From positions 1,054,001 through 1,118,000 of the forward strand of contig OY282460.1 of assembly GCA_958296295.1 (NCBI GenBank): DNA of 64,000 nucleotides. Direction: 5' to 3'. The notes beneath the pieces were generated by a model. That model was not told the origin of the DNA and ran no database searches. It saw only the letters and a list, made by a program, of their open reading frames with translations. Origin of the DNA: an uncultured Pseudomonadales bacterium. Lineage in GTDB: Bacteria > Pseudomonadota > Gammaproteobacteria > Pseudomonadales > Azotimanducaceae. A program made the position numbers and the translations under genes. Below, piece by piece: positions 24,697 to 36,823 of the stretch (position 1 is its first letter; each line of letters starts with the position of its first letter).

Positions 24697-26600
24697 CGCG
24701 CCGGGCTTACGGCACTTGGCCTTCGCCGGTGGACGCGGCGGTGGTGGCGGGCGCCTCGGTCCGCTACGGCAACCTGCGCGCCGACGGCGCGGCGTTGTTT
24801 TGGCTGGAGGGCCGGCCGCAAGAAGGCGGGCGCGCGACGCTGATTCGGTGCGCGCCGGGGCGCCTCGGCACCGCCGGCGGGCGCGAGGAACTGACGCCCC
24901 GGCCGTTCGACGTGCGCAGCCGCGTGTACGAATACGGAGGCGGCGCGTTCTGCGTTGGCGACCAGTTCGCCTACTTCGTGGACAACCGCGACCAGAACAT
25001 CCACGCCGTGGCCTTGCGCGGCGCGCCCGAACCGAGGGCCGTCACGGACAGCCCCCCGCACGAGCGCTTCGGCGACCTGACTTGGGATGGCGAGGCGATC
25101 CTCGCCGTGCGCGAACGCGGCGCCTCGGCGGCGGGCGCCGAACCGGAGCACGACCTCGTGCGCGTGGACGCGGCGTCCGGGGAGGTGCGTGTGCTGCACC
25201 GCGGGCACGATTTCTACGCTGCCCCCAGGCCTTCCGCCGACGGGCGGTTGGCGTTCCTCGTTTGGGATCATCCGAACATGCCCTGGGACGGCACCCAGCT
25301 CGTCGTCGCCGACTATCGTGGCGGCGCGGTGGCGAACGCCACGGTGGTGGCCGGCGGCGTGGCGGAGTCCATCGTCGAGCCGCAGTGGTGCGGCGACAGG
25401 CTGCTGTTCGCCTCGGACATCGGCGGCTATTGGAATCTGCACGCGTACGACGCGTCCGGCGTGTACCGATTGCTCGACGACGACGCCGAGTATGGCGGCC
25501 CGGCGTGGGAACTCGGCGCGTCCCACTTCGCGCCCGTCTCGCCCGGCCACGCGGTGGCGCGACGAGTGGCCGATGGCGAGGAGTCGCTTGTGGTGGTGGA
25601 TTTCGAGCGCGGCTTGGCCAGCCCGCTGCATGACGCATGCTCATCCTATGGGAGCATCGCGGTCATCGGCGGCGCCGTCGCCTTCGTTGCCGGCGCTGCG
25701 GATCGGCCGCCGCGGGTGGCGACGCTCGATTTGCGCACCCGGCAGCTCGAGGTGGTTGCCGAGTCACCCGCCCATTCGGTGCCCGCCAGCGCGATCAGCA
25801 AGCCCCGGGCCATCGTCTTCCCGTGTCCGAGCGGCCAAGCCCATGCGTTCTTCTACCCGCCGCGCAACGGCGCGTATCGCGGTTTGGCCAACGAAGCGCC
25901 GCCGCTTTTGGTGACCACCCACGGCGGCCCCACCAGTCGCGCCAGCGCGGATCTCTCTTGGCGCTTGCAGTTCTACACGTCCCGGGGCTGGGCGGTCGTC
26001 GATGTGAACTACGGCGGCAGCACGGGGTATGGACGCGCCTATCGGCAGCGGCTGACCGGCGCCTGGGGAGTGGTGGATGTGGCGGACTGCGCCGCCTGCG
26101 TGCGGCATCTGGTGGCGGAAGGCCTGGTGGACGCGACCCGCGTGGCCATTCGCGGCGGCAGCGCCGGCGGCTACACCACGCTTGCCGCGCTGACGTTCGC
26201 TTCCGTGTTCAAGGCCGGTGCCAGCCACTACGGCATCGGCGATTTGGCCGCGCTCGACCGCGACACCCACAAGTTCGAATCGCGCTACGTCGGCACGCTG
26301 ACCGGCGGCGGCGACGCGGTGCGCGAGCGTTCGCCGATCCATCATGTCGAACGGCTGAACTGCCCGGTCATTTTTCTGCAGGGGGCGGACGACAAGATCG
26401 TGCCGCCGAACCAGGCCGAGGCCATGCGGGACGCCTTGAAGGCCAAGGGCATCGACACCGAATACCTGCTGTTCGAGGGCGAAGGCCACGGCTTCCGGCG
26501 CGCCGAGAACATCCGTCGCGCCATCTTGGCGGAACACGCGTTCTTCCAGAGGGCGTTTGGCCTCGCGCCACCCGAACCGTCGGCGGAAACGGGCGCGTGA
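24693..26600 (+). CDS. S9-family prolyl-oligopeptidase-like serine peptidase
   Basis: Product of 635 residues with no signal peptide. The N-terminal two thirds form a beta-propeller-like region (YEYGGGAF, HFAPVSPGHAVA), followed by an alpha/beta-hydrolase domain with RGGSAGGYTTLAAL (catalytic Ser490), an Asp in LQGADDKIVPP and a His in EGEGHGFRRAENI. These enzymes cleave short peptides and acylated peptides in the cytoplasm. The start GTG (24693) overlaps the GNAT stop (GTGA) and the stop overlaps the next GTG, so the operon is translated as a chain. Confidence 0.93.
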   Translation: MTRRAYGTWPSPVDAAVVAGASVRYGNLRADGAALFWLEGRPQEGGRATLIRCAPGRLGTAGGREELTPRPFDVRSRVYEYGGGAFCVGDQFAYFVDNRDQNIHAVALRGAPEPRAVTDSPPHERFGDLTWDGEAILAVRERGASAAGAEPEHDLVRVDAASGEVRVLHRGHDFYAAPRPSADGRLAFLVWDHPNMPWDGTQLVVADYRGGAVANATVVAGGVAESIVEPQWCGDRLLFASDIGGYWNLHAYDASGVYRLLDDDAEYGGPAWELGASHFAPVSPGHAVARRVADGEESLVVVDFERGLASPLHDACSSYGSIAVIGGAVAFVAGAADRPPRVATLDLRTRQLEVVAESPAHSVPASAISKPRAIVFPCPSGQAHAFFYPPRNGAYRGLANEAPPLLVTTHGGPTSRASADLSWRLQFYTSRGWAVVDVNYGGSTGYGRAYRQRLTGAWGVVDVADCAACVRHLVAEGLVDATRVAIRGGSAGGYTTLAALTFASVFKAGASHYGIGDLAALDRDTHKFESRYVGTLTGGGDAVRERSPIHHVERLNCPVIFLQGADDKIVPPNQAEAMRDALKAKGIDTEYLLFEGEGHGFRRAENIRRAILAEHAFFQRAFGLAPPEPSAETGA

Positions 26601-27541
26601 GAGTCGCCGTTTTGGCCGGCGGCGCCTCGGTGGAGGCGACGGTGTCTCGTTCTTCCGCCGCCGGCGTCGCCGCGGCGTTGACGGAGAACGGGCACACGGT
26701 GACGACGTTGGAAGCGGACGTCTCGCTGGTGGAGACGCTGCCGGCGTTCCAGCCGGACGTGGTGTTTCCCATCCTGCACGGGCCGCCGGGCGAGGACGGC
26801 ACCGTGCAAGGCCTGCTCGCCATGCTGGGGCTGCCTTTCGTCGGCAGCGGCGTGCAAGGCTGCGCGGTGTCCATGGACAAGCACGTGGCCAAGGCCTTGT
26901 TCCGCGCCGCCGGCCTGCCCGTGGCCGAGGATGTGCTCGTGGCGCCGGGGGCGGGCGCGCCGGCCGCGGCCCGGGAAGTGGCCGCGAAACTGGGCGAGCG
27001 CGTGGTGATCAAGCCGTTGCGGCAGGGCTCCGCGCTCGGTCTGACGCCGCTGCCGGACGGTGGCGACTTGGTGGCCGCGCTGGGCGAGGCGCTGGCCTAC
27101 GGCGACGGCGCGCTGGTGGAGCGGTTCGTGCGCGGGCGCGAGATCACCGTGGGCGTGCTGGACGAGCACGACGCCGAGGCCGTGGCCCTGCCGGTGATCG
27201 AGATCACCGTGGCGCAAGGGGAGTGGTACGACTACCGCAACCGCTACACGCCGGGCCGAAGTCGCCACACCGCGCCGGACTTTCCCGCCGATCGTTTGCG
27301 CGCGTTGCAGCAGATCGCGCTGCGCGCCCACCGCTGCCTGGGACTCGCCGACCTCTCCCGAGCCGACTTCGTGGTCGGCGACGACACCGTCTTGCTCGAA
27401 GTGAACGCCCTGCCCGGCATGACGCCCACCAGCCTCTACCCGGACGCCTGCCGGATGATGGGCATGGATTTTCCAGAACTGGCGGATCGGCTTGTTCGCA
27501 GCGCGTTGGCGCGAGGGGCGGCGCTGCCGAGCCGAAGCTAG
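26597..27541 (+). CDS. D-alanine--D-alanine ligase-like ATP-grasp enzyme
   Basis: Product of 314 residues of the Ddl ATP-grasp family. Visible are VAVLAGGASVEATVSRSSA, the PILHGPPGEDGTVQGLLAM loop, MDKHVAKALFRAAG, VIKPLRQGSALG and the C-terminal LLEVNALPGMTPTSLYP. Ddl enzymes ligate two D-Ala units for peptidoglycan. The first loop differs from housekeeping Ddl (usual GGxSxEHxVS is GGASVEATVS), and the gene is not in a cell-wall cluster but in an operon with two peptidases and an acetyltransferase. It may therefore make another dipeptide. Start is GTG at 26597 overlapping the S9 stop. Confidence 0.88.
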   Translation: MRVAVLAGGASVEATVSRSSAAGVAAALTENGHTVTTLEADVSLVETLPAFQPDVVFPILHGPPGEDGTVQGLLAMLGLPFVGSGVQGCAVSMDKHVAKALFRAAGLPVAEDVLVAPGAGAPAAAREVAAKLGERVVIKPLRQGSALGLTPLPDGGDLVAALGEALAYGDGALVERFVRGREITVGVLDEHDAEAVALPVIEITVAQGEWYDYRNRYTPGRSRHTAPDFPADRLRALQQIALRAHRCLGLADLSRADFVVGDDTVLLEVNALPGMTPTSLYPDACRMMGMDFPELADRLVRSALARGAALPSRS

Positions 27542-27619
27542 CCCGTCGCGGTGAGCCGCACGCCAGATTGCGACCGCGACCACTTCATACGGTTTGCAAG
27601 GCGACGCGAACCGCGGCCG

Positions 27620-28124
27620 CTATCCCGGCGTTGGCGACACCGGGTGGCGCGCTGGCTCCTCCACTGCTTGAACCCGGGTGGTCAAGGCCGCGGTGGCCAC
27701 CCGGGTGGCCGCCACGTCTATCTCCACGGTGCGCAGGCGGTCGTCGAGTTTCGCAACGTCGTTCCCGAGTTCGTCGCGGACGTTGCCGATGTCGGTCTGC
27801 AGCTCGTCGCGCACGCTGCCCATGTCCGTTTTGAGTTCGTCGCGCAGGTTCGCCATGTCGGTCTTGAGTTCGTGGCGCAAGTTCGCCATGTCCCCCCTTG
27901 AGCTCGTCGCGCAGGTTCTGGATGTCGGAACCGACATCGCGCCCAAGCTGATCGATTTCGCTAGCCAGCCGCGAGTGCGCCGTCCGCATCATCGTGCCCA
28001 AGGTTGGTGTGGCGGTTACGATGGTGGTTGGCAGCGCGATGGTCCTGCCGTCCAACCAGGCCGGCAGAGCCGGCCGCATACGCTTGGGCGTTTCGCGCCT
28101 CGAGTTTGGCTCCGGCGTGTTCAT
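27620..28124 (-). pseudogene. Coiled-coil repeat protein (DUF1640-like), frameshifted at a G6 run
   Basis: From an ATG at 28124 the frame reads MNTPEPNSRRETPKRMRPAL and continues to SDIQNLRDELKG. The repeat pattern then moves one frame: DMANLRHELKTDMANLRDEL, TDMGSVRDELQTDIGNVRDEL, then KLDDRLRTVEIDVAATRVAT. The switch is at six G (reverse strand; C6 at 27890-27895 on the plus strand). Removing one G restores a continuous heptad-like coiled coil. The 505-base length fits a single-base gain. Near-identical 27-base units repeat within the gene. Role unknown; such proteins may be adhesin-like or DNA-cutting accessory factors. The G6 run could also be a phase-variable switch or a sequencing error. 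Confidence 0.6.
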
Positions 28125-28235
28125 GTTGTACCAACCGTGCCTCATTGCTTCCGAGGCCACGACCAAGCCGATGTCCAGGCGGCGCGTATGTAAGACATTG
28201 ACACTTCGTCTTGTGGGAAATGCCACCGATTGCCG

Positions 28236-29219
28236 TCAGGCGATCGCCAGCGGCGGTTCGTCCAGCGCCGCGAGCTGCTCTTTCAACGCCAGCACATGCT
28301 CGCTCCAATAGCGGGTGTCGGCGAACGCGGGAAACGCCGCCGGAAACGCGGGGTCGTTCCAGCGTTGGGCGATCCACGCCGCGTAACGCATTATGCGCAG
28401 CGTTCGCAGCGGTTCCACGAGGCGGATCTGCGCGCTGTCGAAGTGGTGGAAGACGCGATAGGCGTCCACCAGTGTCGAGAGCTGTCGCGCTTGCTCCTCG
28501 CGGTCGCCGGCCAGCAGCATCCACAAGTCCTGCATCGGCGGCCCGGTGATCGCGTCGTCGAAATCCAAGAGGTTTGGCGCGTCGTAGCGCCACAGCAGGT
28601 TGCCGAGGTGGCAGTCGCCGTGCAAGCGGATGGCGGCGGCTTGGCCGGCGAGGCTCTCGAGCACCGGCTCGATGCGGCCGAGCAGTTGCTCCGAAATGGC
28701 GGCGTAGGCGTCGCGCAGTTCGTGCGGGATGAACTCGCTCGCCAGCAGGAAGTTCCTCGATTCGTGGCCGAAGGCTGTCGCCGTCAACCGCTGCCGGTGG
28801 GCGAACGGTTGGGACGCGCCCACCGCGTGCAGCCGTCCGATCGTGCGCCCCAGCACGCCGAGCACGGTTTCGTCTTCCACGTTCGGCGCCCGGCCGGCCT
28901 CGCGCGGGAACACCGCGTAGCGGAAACCGGCGTGGGTGAAGAGCGTCTCGCCGTCGCGTTCGATGGGCGCCACGCAAGGCACCTCCGCCGCCCCTAGTTC
29001 GCGCACGAAAGCGTGCTCCTCCAGGATCGCGGCGTTCGTCCAGCGCGCGGGACGGTAGAACTTGGCGATCACCGGCGGCGCGTCTTCAACCGAGAACTGG
29101 TAGACGCGGTTCTCATAGCTGTTCAGCGGCGCGAAAGCGCCGTCCGTGCGGAATCCGGCCGCGTCCAACGCATCGAGCATCACCTCGGGCGTGAGCGAGG
29201 CGTAGGGTGTTTCAGACAT
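28236..29219 (-). CDS. srkA: Stress response kinase A (YihE/RdoA family Ser/Thr kinase)
   Basis: Product of 327 residues, close to E. coli SrkA (328). Marks are SYENRVYQF (N-lobe loop), VIAKFYRPARW (Lys), the catalytic HGDCHLGNLLW and the metal site LLDFDDAITGPPMQDLWMLL. SrkA counters stress-induced death, possibly via the MazEF pathway in E. coli. The ATG at 29219 overlaps the end of modC by 8 bases, so it is the last gene of the mod operon here, an odd combination. Choosing the earlier in-frame start at 29237 would deepen the overlap. Confidence 0.92.
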   Translation of the reverse strand: MSETPYASLTPEVMLDALDAAGFRTDGAFAPLNSYENRVYQFSVEDAPPVIAKFYRPARWTNAAILEEHAFVRELGAAEVPCVAPIERDGETLFTHAGFRYAVFPREAGRAPNVEDETVLGVLGRTIGRLHAVGASQPFAHRQRLTATAFGHESRNFLLASEFIPHELRDAYAAISEQLLGRIEPVLESLAGQAAAIRLHGDCHLGNLLWRYDAPNLLDFDDAITGPPMQDLWMLLAGDREEQARQLSTLVDAYRVFHHFDSAQIRLVEPLRTLRIMRYAAWIAQRWNDPAFPAAFPAFADTRYWSEHVLALKEQLAALDEPPLAIA

Positions 29220-30294
29220 CGGCGGCTCGCACGGCAACGGATTTGATGAGGGCCTGCACTTGGGTGCCGACCCGCAGACCGAGCTGGTCCACGGAGCGAT
29301 GGGTCACCCGGGCAAGCAGCTTCTGCTCGCCGCAACGCACCCGCGCCAGCACGGAATCACCTTGTTCGCGCAACGCCTCTATCTCGCCGGCGACTTGGTT
29401 GAGGATGCTCACGTGGCGCACCGGCGCGGTGGCGAGGCTCACGTCCCGGGCCGGAATGTGCAGCCGAACCACTGGCTCGGCGTCGCCAAGGTCGCCCGGC
29501 ACGAACAGCGTGGCCGCGCCGAACGCCAACTCGGAGAGGTGGTAGCGCGAATCGTAGTTGCGAAAGCGGCACGCCACCACCGCGCCGGCTTCTTCGCCGA
29601 GCAGGGGATTGGTGAAGGATGTGGAGAAATCCGCGATCGACGGCACCTCGGCCACATGCCCGTCCGCCGCCACCAGCACTTGGTCGGCGATGGAAAGCAC
29701 CTCTGGCAGCGAGTGCGAGACGTAGACGATCGGCACCGCGTGGCGGCGGCAGAGGCGATGGAGATAGGGCGCTATTTCCTGCCGCGACTTGGCGTCCAAC
29801 GCCGAGAGGGGCTCGTCGAAAAGCCAGAGCTTGGCGGGCGTGAGCAAAGCCCGCCCAAGCGCGACCCGCTGCCGCTGGCCGCCGGAGAGTTGGTGCGGGC
29901 GCAGCGCCAAGAGCGGCGCGAGGTCCAAAAAGCGCACCACTTCCTCAAGGGTCAGCCGCGCGCCTTGGCGCTTTCTTCCGGCGCGCGCCGCGAAGCGCAG
30001 ATTGCCGCGCGCGTCCAGATGCGGAAACAAGCGCGGTTCCTGGAAGACCATGCCGACGGCCCGGGCGTGGGCCGGCAGCGTGGCCTTTGCCGACGTCGCG
30101 CCCTGCCATTGCTCGCCCGCCACTTCCACGTCGGCCGCCGCCCGGGGCTCGAATCCGCCGATCAAGCGCAGAAAGGTGGATTTTCCGGCCCCGGACGCGC
30201 CCACCAGCGCCGTCACGCCGCGCAGTCGCACGTCCACCTGGGCGGCGAGCGTGAAGGTGCCGTGCGTCACCTCGCCGCGCACCCGCAGCCTCAT
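29212..30294 (-). CDS. modC: Molybdate ABC transporter ATP-binding protein
   Basis: Product of 360 residues: Walker A LVGASGAGKSTFL, signature LSGGQRQRVALGRALL, Walker B LWLFDEPLSALD, and a C-terminal TOBE/Mop domain (SILNQVAGEIEALREQGDSV to IKSVAVR) that binds molybdate in ModC. It powers import with ModB and ModA encoded directly upstream. The ATG at 30294 overlaps the modB stop (ATGA). No ModE-like repressor gene or box is visible in the window. Confidence 0.95.
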   Translation of the reverse strand: MRLRVRGEVTHGTFTLAAQVDVRLRGVTALVGASGAGKSTFLRLIGGFEPRAAADVEVAGEQWQGATSAKATLPAHARAVGMVFQEPRLFPHLDARGNLRFAARAGRKRQGARLTLEEVVRFLDLAPLLALRPHQLSGGQRQRVALGRALLTPAKLWLFDEPLSALDAKSRQEIAPYLHRLCRRHAVPIVYVSHSLPEVLSIADQVLVAADGHVAEVPSIADFSTSFTNPLLGEEAGAVVACRFRNYDSRYHLSELAFGAATLFVPGDLGDAEPVVRLHIPARDVSLATAPVRHVSILNQVAGEIEALREQGDSVLARVRCGEQKLLARVTHRSVDQLGLRVGTQVQALIKSVAVRAADV

Positions 30295-30938
30295 CGCGGT
30301 CGCAGCCAGCGGTACGTGAAGGTCAGCACGGCCAAAGCGAACACGACCAACCCGGCGGCGATGACGTGGGCGCCGGCGTAGTCCAGCATCTCCACGCGGT
30401 CGAACAGCGCGATGGACAGCACGCGCGTCTCGCCGGGGATGTTGCCGCCGATCATGAGCACGATGCCGAACTCGCCGACAGTGTGCGCGAAGCCAAGCAC
30501 CGCGGCGGCCAAGAGCGCTTTGCCGTGCATGGGCAACACCAGGCGCAGAAACCGCGCGCCCGGCGCGATGCCAAGGCTCGCCGCGGCTTCCAGCAAACCC
30601 GTGTCCGCGGTGCGAAACGCCGACGCCAGCGGCCCGACGACGAACGGCAGCGAGTAGACCACCGAGCCGATCACCAGCCCGCCGAAGGTGAACGCCAAAG
30701 GGATGCCCAGAACCGGGCCGGCCGGGGCCAGCGCCAGCAGCAGATAGAAACCCAGCACGGTCGGCGGCAGCACCAGCGGCAGCGCCGTGACGGCTTCCAC
30801 CCAAGCGCGCCATGCGGATCGCGTGCGGGCGATCCACCAGGCCAGCGGCGGCGACAAGATCATCAGCAGCGCGGTGGTGGCGAGGGCGAGCAGGCCGGTC
30901 ACCCATGCCGCTTGCGCGATGTCCGCGTCCAAGTTCAC
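30291..30938 (-). CDS. modB: Molybdate ABC transporter permease
   Basis: Product of 215 residues with about five transmembrane helices (for example WVTGLLALATTALLMILSPP and FALAVLTFTYRWL) and the permease EAA-type loop EAAASLGIAPGARFLRLVLP. Size and motif match ModB. The GTG at 30938 overlaps the modA stop (GTGA). Confidence 0.95.
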   Translation of the reverse strand: MNLDADIAQAAWVTGLLALATTALLMILSPPLAWWIARTRSAWRAWVEAVTALPLVLPPTVLGFYLLLALAPAGPVLGIPLAFTFGGLVIGSVVYSLPFVVGPLASAFRTADTGLLEAAASLGIAPGARFLRLVLPMHGKALLAAAVLGFAHTVGEFGIVLMIGGNIPGETRVLSIALFDRVEMLDYAGAHVIAAGLVVFALAVLTFTYRWLRPR

Positions 30939-31831
30939 GGCCCGGTGTTCGCCAAGTAGCCGGCGGCGTGAATGCGGGTTTGCGCGGGCGGTGCGCCAAG
31001 GAACGCGAGGAACGCCTTGGCGCCGGCCTCGTCACCGCCACGTATCGCCACCGCGACCTGTTCGATGGGTCGATGCAGGCTGGCCGGCACCAGCCAGTAG
31101 CGCTCCGCCGGGACGTCTTCGGCGCGCACCTGGGCGTAGGCGACAAACGCGCCATCCACCGCGCCGCTGCGGGCGAAGTGAAAAGCCTGCGCCACGTTCA
31201 TGGCCGTCACGCGGCGCGCCGGCGCCGGCTGGGCGGCCAGCACTTCGGCCGCGGCGCGGCCATACGGGGCGGCGTCCGGGTTGGCGATCGCGACCCGCCG
31301 CTTGGCGGCGAGCCAGTCCGGGCCGGGCTGGCCGGTGTTCACGAGCAAGACAAGGCGGCCCACTGCGTAGGTGACCGGCGCGAAAGCCAAACCCGCGTCC
31401 AGCAACGCTTGCGGGCGCGCGCTGTCGGCGGAGAGGAAGAGGTCGAACGGACGTCCCTGCACGATCTGGGCGTGCAGCAAGCCGGACGAGCCGAACGCCG
31501 CGGCCAGCTTCTGCGGATACGCTTGGGAGACGCTGTCGAACGCGGCGCGGAAGTTCGCCGCCACGGCGACGCGAAGCGGATCGTTTTCGCGCGCCCGCGG
31601 CCGCTCTTGGTTGACGCCGTCGGCGAGTGCGGACAGGCCGGCCGCTGGCGCGGCGTCCTCCCTGCAAACGGCGCCCCTCCCGTGCGCCTGCTCTTGCGGC
31701 AGCGCAGCGCACGCCAAGGCGGTGGCAGCGACCAAACCGGCGGCGAGACGCCCCGAGCGTGCGAGCTTGGGCCTGCCGGCCGTGGCAGGCGGCGATGCGA
31801 ACAGTCGTGGCGGCGCGCGGCGCGTTGCCAT
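30935..31831 (-). CDS. modA: Molybdate-binding periplasmic protein
   Basis: Product of 298 residues. A basic N terminus leads to a hydrophobic signal (LAAGLVAATALACAALP), then the mature type II binding fold begins at LRVAVAANFRAAFDSV. Conserved parts include FGSSGLLHAQI, PFDLFLSADSARP and the IANPDAAPYGRAA oxyanion loop, as in ModA. It captures molybdate for ModBC. The signal region is long, so the true start may be an internal codon. Divergent from aceE across a 176-base gap. Confidence 0.93.
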   Translation of the reverse strand: MATRRAPPRLFASPPATAGRPKLARSGRLAAGLVAATALACAALPQEQAHGRGAVCREDAAPAAGLSALADGVNQERPRARENDPLRVAVAANFRAAFDSVSQAYPQKLAAAFGSSGLLHAQIVQGRPFDLFLSADSARPQALLDAGLAFAPVTYAVGRLVLLVNTGQPGPDWLAAKRRVAIANPDAAPYGRAAAEVLAAQPAPARRVTAMNVAQAFHFARSGAVDGAFVAYAQVRAEDVPAERYWLVPASLHRPIEQVAVAIRGGDEAGAKAFLAFLGAPPAQTRIHAAGYLANTGP

Positions 31832-32007
31832 TGCGGTGTCTGCCTTTCATTTGGCGAGCGGGCGGATCGTACCTTGCCGTGGGCCGTCGTCGTGGCCGCG
31901 TTCTGCGGGCCGCGGCGGAATGCCGGCGGTCGTGGCGGCGCGCCGGGGATGTGCCACCGGCGAACCGTTGGCGGTATTCTGTCCGCCAGGCAAGGCATGG
32001 CGAAGAC

Positions 32008-34686
<2,679 letters not shown>

Positions 34687-34738
34687 AGGCGGTCCCGCGC
34701 CGCGGGCCGTACACGCCGGCGAGCGGCACTGCGCGGCA

Positions 34739-36823
34739 TCAGGCGGTTTGCAACGCCACGAACTCGCGGTATGCGCCGCTCGGCTTGGCCATCAGCTCGT
34801 CGTGGCTGCCGAACTCGCGCACTACGCCATCCTCCAGAAACACGATCGCGTCGGCGTTCTTGATCGTCGACAGCCGGTGCGCGATCACGATCACCAGGCG
34901 TTTTTCCGCGACGGCTTTCAGCGCCGCGACCAGGGCGTTTTCCGTTTGCGGGTCCAAGGCCGCGGTGGGCTCGTCCAAGATCAGCACCGATGAATCGCGC
35001 ACGAGGCCGCGGGCGATGGAGAGGCGTTGCTGCTGGCCTACCGAGAGGGTGTCGCCGGAACGGCCGAGTTCGGTGTCCAAACCGTGCGGCAGCGCTTCCA
35101 CGAAATCGTCGCAACCGGCGGTGGCGAGTGCCGCGGCCAGTTGTTCTTGGGTGGCTTCGGGATTGGCCAGCAGCAGGTTTTCGCGGATGGATTCCGAAAG
35201 CAGCAAGTGTTCTTGAAAAACGTAGGTGACGTGCCGGCGCAGGCTGCCGATTTCGAGTTCCCGCGCATCGCGGCCGTCGATCAGCACGCGCCCGGAAGTC
35301 GGCGTCAGCAAGTTGGGAATGAGGTAGGCCAGTGTCGTCTTTCCAGAGCCCGTGGGGCCGACGATGGCGATCAGCTCGCCCATGCCGAAATGCACGTTCA
35401 CGTCGCGCAGCGCCTTTTTGCCGAGGGAGTCCGAGCCGCGCGGATCGCTGGGGTAGGCGAAATGGACATGCTCAAGCGTGACGCCTTGGCGGATGGTGGC
35501 CACACGCGTGCCGCCCACGCGGTCTTCCTCGGAGGGAAAGTCCAAGAAAAAGAAAACCCGGCGCACCGCGGCGATGACGTCCTGCAGTTTGATCCAGAAG
35601 GCGCCGAAGTAGCCCGCCGGCGTGGCGATCTGGGCGAAAATGCCGAGAAGCGTGGCGAAGTCTCCGACCGACATGCTGCCGTCGATGATGCGATTCGTCA
35701 CCAGCACGGTGACGTAGATGCCGGCGCCGCCAAGGGCGCCGAAGGCGACCGCGGCGGATATGAGCACCACCGCCAAGCTGTAGCGTTCGCGTTGGAACGC
35801 TTGGCTGCTGCGCGCGGCGAAACGATCGCGTTCCCGCTCGCCGGCGCCGAGGCTTTGCACCGCGGCGATCTGGCTCATGGATTCCTCCATGGTGTTCGTC
35901 GTGGCCGCGCCGGCGGCGCGCTTGTTCTGACTGGTGCGGCGCAGCGGGCCGGAAAACGGAAACGTGCATGCGAAGGCCACGGGCACGGACAGCCACGCCA
36001 TCAACACCAGCTCGGGCGCGACCTGACCGTAGGAATACTGCAAGACATAGAGGTTGGCAACGGCGCTAACCAGCATGAAAAAGGACGTGAACGTGAGATC
36101 GTAAACGAGGTTTGGCATCATCGGCGCGTCGTAGAGCACGCGATAGACGCTGTCGCCGATGCGCTGGTCGTCAAGCGCGGTCATCGGCATTCGGCTCAGG
36201 CGCCGAAAGAGGCGTGTGCGCAGCCGATTGGCCAACGTTTGGGTGAGCCGCACGTTGACCATCAACTCCGTCAAACCCCAGATTCCGCCACCTGCGCTGC
36301 CGCCGGCGCTAAGTTGGTTTTCGGCTTGCGTTGCGGCGTCCTGGCCTTGCAGCAGGTCCATTCGCAGACCGCCCATGCGGCTGCCGAACAACAACAGCAT
36401 GACGACGAACATCACCGTTATCGTGAGCATGATCCCCATGGGAGTTTGGCCTTCCGCGAGAAACTGCACGGGTTCCATGAAGGGCGGAAGGCGCACTTCC
36501 GTGGTGTCGAACGGTTCTTGTCGAATCGCGTTGTCGACGACGATGCGCAACATCCACGGCAGATAAAGCCCCGGTACGACCATGCCGAGCTGCAACAGGA
36601 ACTTGCACAGAAAAAGCCCCTTGGCCTCCGTGATCAACTTCAAGGAGCGGCCCAAGAGAGTGACCGCCTCGCGGGTTGTGATGTCTGGCCGGACGTCGAC
36701 GCGGTCGTCGAAAGTGCCCTTGCCGAGCAGGCCCTGCCACCACGAGGACTTCGCGAAGGATCGCCGGCGTCGGGCCCCGCTCCGGCCAGGAACGTCTTCT
36801 TTGGCTGGGCCGTTTGCGGTCAT
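34739..36823 (-). CDS. ABC exporter half-transporter, second of a pair
   Basis: Product of 694 residues: a six-helix type I exporter membrane domain (with a large insertion of about 60 residues between helices 1 and 2) and a nucleotide-binding domain with Walker A VGPTGSGKTTLAYL, signature LSVGQQQRLSIARG, Walker B VLILDEPTAALDPQ and the H-loop IAHRLSTIKNAD. All catalytic residues are present. The ATG overlaps the stop of its partner (ATGA), so the two likely form a heterodimer. The substrate is unknown; lipids, peptides or drugs are typical. Confidence 0.92.
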   Translation of the reverse strand: MTANGPAKEDVPGRSGARRRRSFAKSSWWQGLLGKGTFDDRVDVRPDITTREAVTLLGRSLKLITEAKGLFLCKFLLQLGMVVPGLYLPWMLRIVVDNAIRQEPFDTTEVRLPPFMEPVQFLAEGQTPMGIMLTITVMFVVMLLLFGSRMGGLRMDLLQGQDAATQAENQLSAGGSAGGGIWGLTELMVNVRLTQTLANRLRTRLFRRLSRMPMTALDDQRIGDSVYRVLYDAPMMPNLVYDLTFTSFFMLVSAVANLYVLQYSYGQVAPELVLMAWLSVPVAFACTFPFSGPLRRTSQNKRAAGAATTNTMEESMSQIAAVQSLGAGERERDRFAARSSQAFQRERYSLAVVLISAAVAFGALGGAGIYVTVLVTNRIIDGSMSVGDFATLLGIFAQIATPAGYFGAFWIKLQDVIAAVRRVFFFLDFPSEEDRVGGTRVATIRQGVTLEHVHFAYPSDPRGSDSLGKKALRDVNVHFGMGELIAIVGPTGSGKTTLAYLIPNLLTPTSGRVLIDGRDARELEIGSLRRHVTYVFQEHLLLSESIRENLLLANPEATQEQLAAALATAGCDDFVEALPHGLDTELGRSGDTLSVGQQQRLSIARGLVRDSSVLILDEPTAALDPQTENALVAALKAVAEKRLVIVIAHRLSTIKNADAIVFLEDGVVREFGSHDELMAKPSGAYREFVALQTA

